A stretch of DNA of 33,047 nt from Asterionellopsis glacialis (taxonomy: Eukaryota; Bacillariophyta; Plagiogrammaphyceae; Rhaphoneidales; Asterionellopsidaceae), in contig WKLE02000966.1 of NCBI GenBank assembly GCA_014885115.2, forward strand, positions 1 through 33,047, in the 5' to 3' direction. Every line of letters begins with the position of its first letter. Positions within the stretch are counted from its first letter, which is position 1. Below are positions 30,660 to 33,047 of the stretch, in pieces. Made by a program: the position numbers and the translations under genes. A model generated the notes under the pieces. The model saw nothing but the letters and a program-made list of their open reading frames with translations. It was not told the DNA's origin and made no database searches.

Positions 30660-31452
30660 TCGCTGTCCCTCTCACTGTCACTGCACCACCATCACCATCA
30701 CAAACAACATCATCAACACCTGCTTCTATACCATCACCAAAACCACCACCATTGCCAACACCTGCTCCTACAATATTACCACCACCAACACCTGCTCAAA
30801 CACCATCACCATTACCATCAGTACCAATATCACCAATGTCAACTCCTGCTCCTACACCATCACAATCTCCAACACCAACACCAACATCAAAGCCAATGCC
30901 AATGCCACCACCATCACCATTGACATCAACATTACCACCACTATTACCAAAGCCAACACCAACACCAACACCAATGCTAAAATGCCAACACCTTCTCCAA
31001 CACCAACAGCAATACCATCCCCAACACCATCACCACCACCATCATCAACACCATCACCAATACCAAATCCAACAACAACAACAATACCAACATCATTACC
31101 ATTGCCATTACCATCACCAGAAACAACACTAACACCATCACCAATGCCATCACCAACACCAACACCAACATCAACACTAACACCATCACCAATCACCATT
31201 GCCAACACTAATTCCAACACCATCACCATCACCTTCATCACCATCACCAACACCTCCTTGATTACCATCACCATTACCACCAGCACATATTTCAAAGCTA
31301 TCACCAACACCTTCCCTAACACCAACACTTACTCCAACACATCCTCACCAACACCTTCTCCTACACTATCACCATCACCAACACATATACCAACACCATC
31401 ACCAACATTGGCTCCTACACTATCACCAACACCATACCAACACCTGATCTAA
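30660..31452. repeat. CCA/ACA-rich minisatellite, decayed Pro/Thr/Ser coding character
   Basis: About 790 bases of imperfect repeats built from ccaacaccatca-type words with strong strand asymmetry (C and A on the plus strand). Plus-strand translations give Pro-Thr-Ser-Pro repeats, but they change frame: frame 2 until about 30960 (TPSPLPSVPISPMSTPAPTP), then frame 1 (PTPSPTPTAIPSPTPSPPPS), with out-of-frame parts until about 31340, where frame 1 resumes. This is either a former P/T/S-rich linker-coding region scrambled by indels or a simple minisatellite. It directly abuts the LINE fragment. Confidence 0.75.
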
Positions 31453-31459
31453 TGCCATT

Positions 31460-32830
31460 ATATATTCCAACACCAATTTCAGTTTTTGTGTCTTTGCTGT
31501 CTTGAATAATGTGCATTTTTAGACCAAACAGTATAAAATATTCAAATACTAGGCTTGCTTCTGTGGTTATATCTTCTTTGTTCTCAAAGAGGAACAGGCT
31601 ATTGTCAACATATAGTAGGTGGAGTAGTCCAAAGAGTGTTAACTTGGCTTTCAATTTTGTCCCAACACTCTGCCTTGTGCATCTTTACCAAAGTACTTAT
31701 ATTGTAGGAAGCTGAGGTTTCATTTGTCCTTCCACTTTTCTTTTAGGGTGTCAGCAAATCCCAGTATTAAGAAGACAAAAAGTAGTGGTGCCATGTTATT
31801 ACCCTTGTTGTATGCCTATGGTCTATGGTATTGCTGTCTCCTCTCTTCCAACTCAAATGTTTACAAACACCATGTTTATGTACAGTGGCTTTATTGTTCT
31901 CTCAAGTTTTGGTGGAGCACCATATATTTTGGGTAGTTCAAGGAGTAGCAAATGGTTTGCAGTATCAAATGCTTTGATGAGGTCTATGAATAAGCCCCTT
32001 GTTGCTTGGTTATGGTATCTTGTGGTTTATAGCACTGGCCTGTTGACAAATATGTCATCCAAGGTACCACATCTGGGTTGTGATCCATATTGTTGATTCT
32101 GCACCCCATGTTGCTATATGATCTTCATTAGGCATGCATTATAAATTTCACTGACTATGCATACACAGTCATATCTTTTTGGTATATTCCTTGTCAGTTG
32201 TTTGGGTTATGAACATTGCTTTTGTTTTAAACAGGCTTTTTGGGATTTAAGAGTGCCATTTGTCTGGGTCTTTCTTTCCATCAAATAAGTCTTGGATGAT
32301 GTGCAGGAATTTGGCTTTGCTTTTGCCTAGTAAGTTTTTGAGAGCTTCTGCAATAACCCCTTATTCTCCTGGTGCCTTTTCATTTGATAGTTTAAATAGT
32401 TGGCTTTGAAGTTCATCCATTGTTATCGGTTGGTCTAATTCTGGTATTTTTGTAGGGAATCATGCTTTTGAATAGTTCCATGTCTATGGGTAGGCTTTTG
32501 CCATCAAATATTTTTGAGAAGTGTGGGGTAAGTACTTTCAGATTTTGGTCATTTGTTTGTGCTAGGCTGCCATTATGCCTAGATACATTTTGAGCTGTGT
32601 TGGGCATTGGTGGTGCCCTTCTGTGCCAGTTTCCAGAGTTCTTGTACTTTCCCATTCTTCTCTTGGTTTACCTCTGAAGTTTACTTTGATTTCAAAAAAG
32701 TTAATGCCTTTGAAGTTTTGGATGAAGCTTTAGTCAAGGGGTAATCCCTCTCAACTTCAGCAAATTCAATCCTCCACTGGATCCACTGTTCAGCAGATCC
32801 ATGAATTTTCAAAATTATTGGCCCTCTTCT
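31460..32830 (-). pseudogene. Decayed LINE-type (non-LTR) reverse transcriptase fragment
   Basis: On the minus strand the typical order of RT blocks is visible across frames and stops: KSLPIDMELF and ITMDELQSQLFKLSNEKAPG (about 32520-32345); QYGSQPRCGTLDDIF (about 32092-32048); LFIDLIKAFDTANHLLLLEL, YGAPPKLERTIKPLY (about 32010-31900); a degraded IGIQQG and MAPLLFVFLI (about 31820-31760); and the catalytic block LLYVDNSLFLF (Y at 31612), then EYFILFGLKMHI. The usual YADD/YVDD is YVDN here, so the active site is lost as well. Stops and frameshifts are numerous. The match to SKTE-type sequence ends near 31465, where the CCA-rich minisatellite begins. The endonuclease domain is not seen. The order and spacing fit LINE-like elements reported from diatoms. 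Confidence 0.65.
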
Positions 32831-33047
32831 CAATTGTCTCAGCATCAATCTCTCTATCAAATATTTTTTGTTGACCCAATCTTGTATCTTCCCTGAACAA
32901 TAGTATCAGGGCATCTTTTTTTGCAGTCTAGTCTCAAGAGACCCTCAACTATTAAAATATTGTACTTACTCTTTTCTAGGATAAGAATTGTTTATCTGGT
33001 AAAGAGCCCGCAGGACTAAAACTACGTCCGTACCTCAGTGGTACTTT
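32831..33047. other. Window end, unassigned
   Basis: About 220 bases without a supported feature. It may be the upstream, more degraded part of the minus-strand LINE element, but no motif was recognised. Confidence 0.3.

Noticed and set aside
30626..31452. Pro/Thr/Ser-rich open frames taken as an intact gene
   Set aside because: The PTPSP pattern jumps between frames and has no start, signal peptide or folded domain; it is repeat DNA.

Overview
The window looks like nuclear DNA of a stramenopile alga, most probably a diatom. The evidence is AT-rich DNA, short GT-AG introns of about 80-175 bases, a protein with a plastid-type bipartite presequence and a Phe just after the likely signal cleavage point, Thr/Ser/Pro linkers of the kind common in diatom surface proteins, and decayed retroelements of types frequent in diatoms. 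No tRNA, rRNA or CRISPR array was seen.

Four genes look intact. (1) 1459-2169 (+) is a conserved, probably plastid-targeted protein of unknown function. (2) 4109-6073 (+) is a medium-chain dehydrogenase/reductase-like protein with a long disordered N-terminal extension. (3) 16253-6439 (-) is a 13-exon gene that I reconstructed from splice sites. The frame closes exactly at 2830 residues. It is a secreted, single-pass membrane protein that joins DUF1800 and DUF1501 in one chain, with a carbohydrate-binding-like domain inserted inside DUF1800. In bacteria these two families are usually separate neighbouring genes. (4) 24495-28776 (+) is a 9-exon, 1071-residue multi-pass protein resembling the OSCA/TMEM63/anoctamin channel-scramblase superfamily, and it contains a 13-base micro-exon.

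The rest is accessory DNA. From 1 to 540 lies the decayed tail of a Ser/Thr/Pro-rich protein, and from 2405 to about 3250 an unidentified pseudogene. From 16.3 to 17.6 kb, upstream of the giant gene, there is a palindrome-rich stretch with a double CRE-like site inside a larger inverted repeat. From 17.7 to 24 kb there is a mobile-element cluster: a broken retroelement gag, a decayed Helitron-like fragment among inverted repeats and hairpins, two MITE-like elements that abut and share one TAA target duplication, and a 115-118 bp tandem repeat. From 30.6 kb to the end there is a (CCA/ACA)-rich minisatellite followed by a decayed LINE-type reverse transcriptase on the minus strand.

The most interesting object is the DUF1800-DUF1501 fusion. 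The boundary between the two domains falls inside a single exon, so this is one protein and not two neighbouring gene models. The alkaline-phosphatase-like motifs of the DUF1501 half are retained. It looks like a bacterial-type two-gene module turned into one cell-surface protein. What it does is not known from the sequence.
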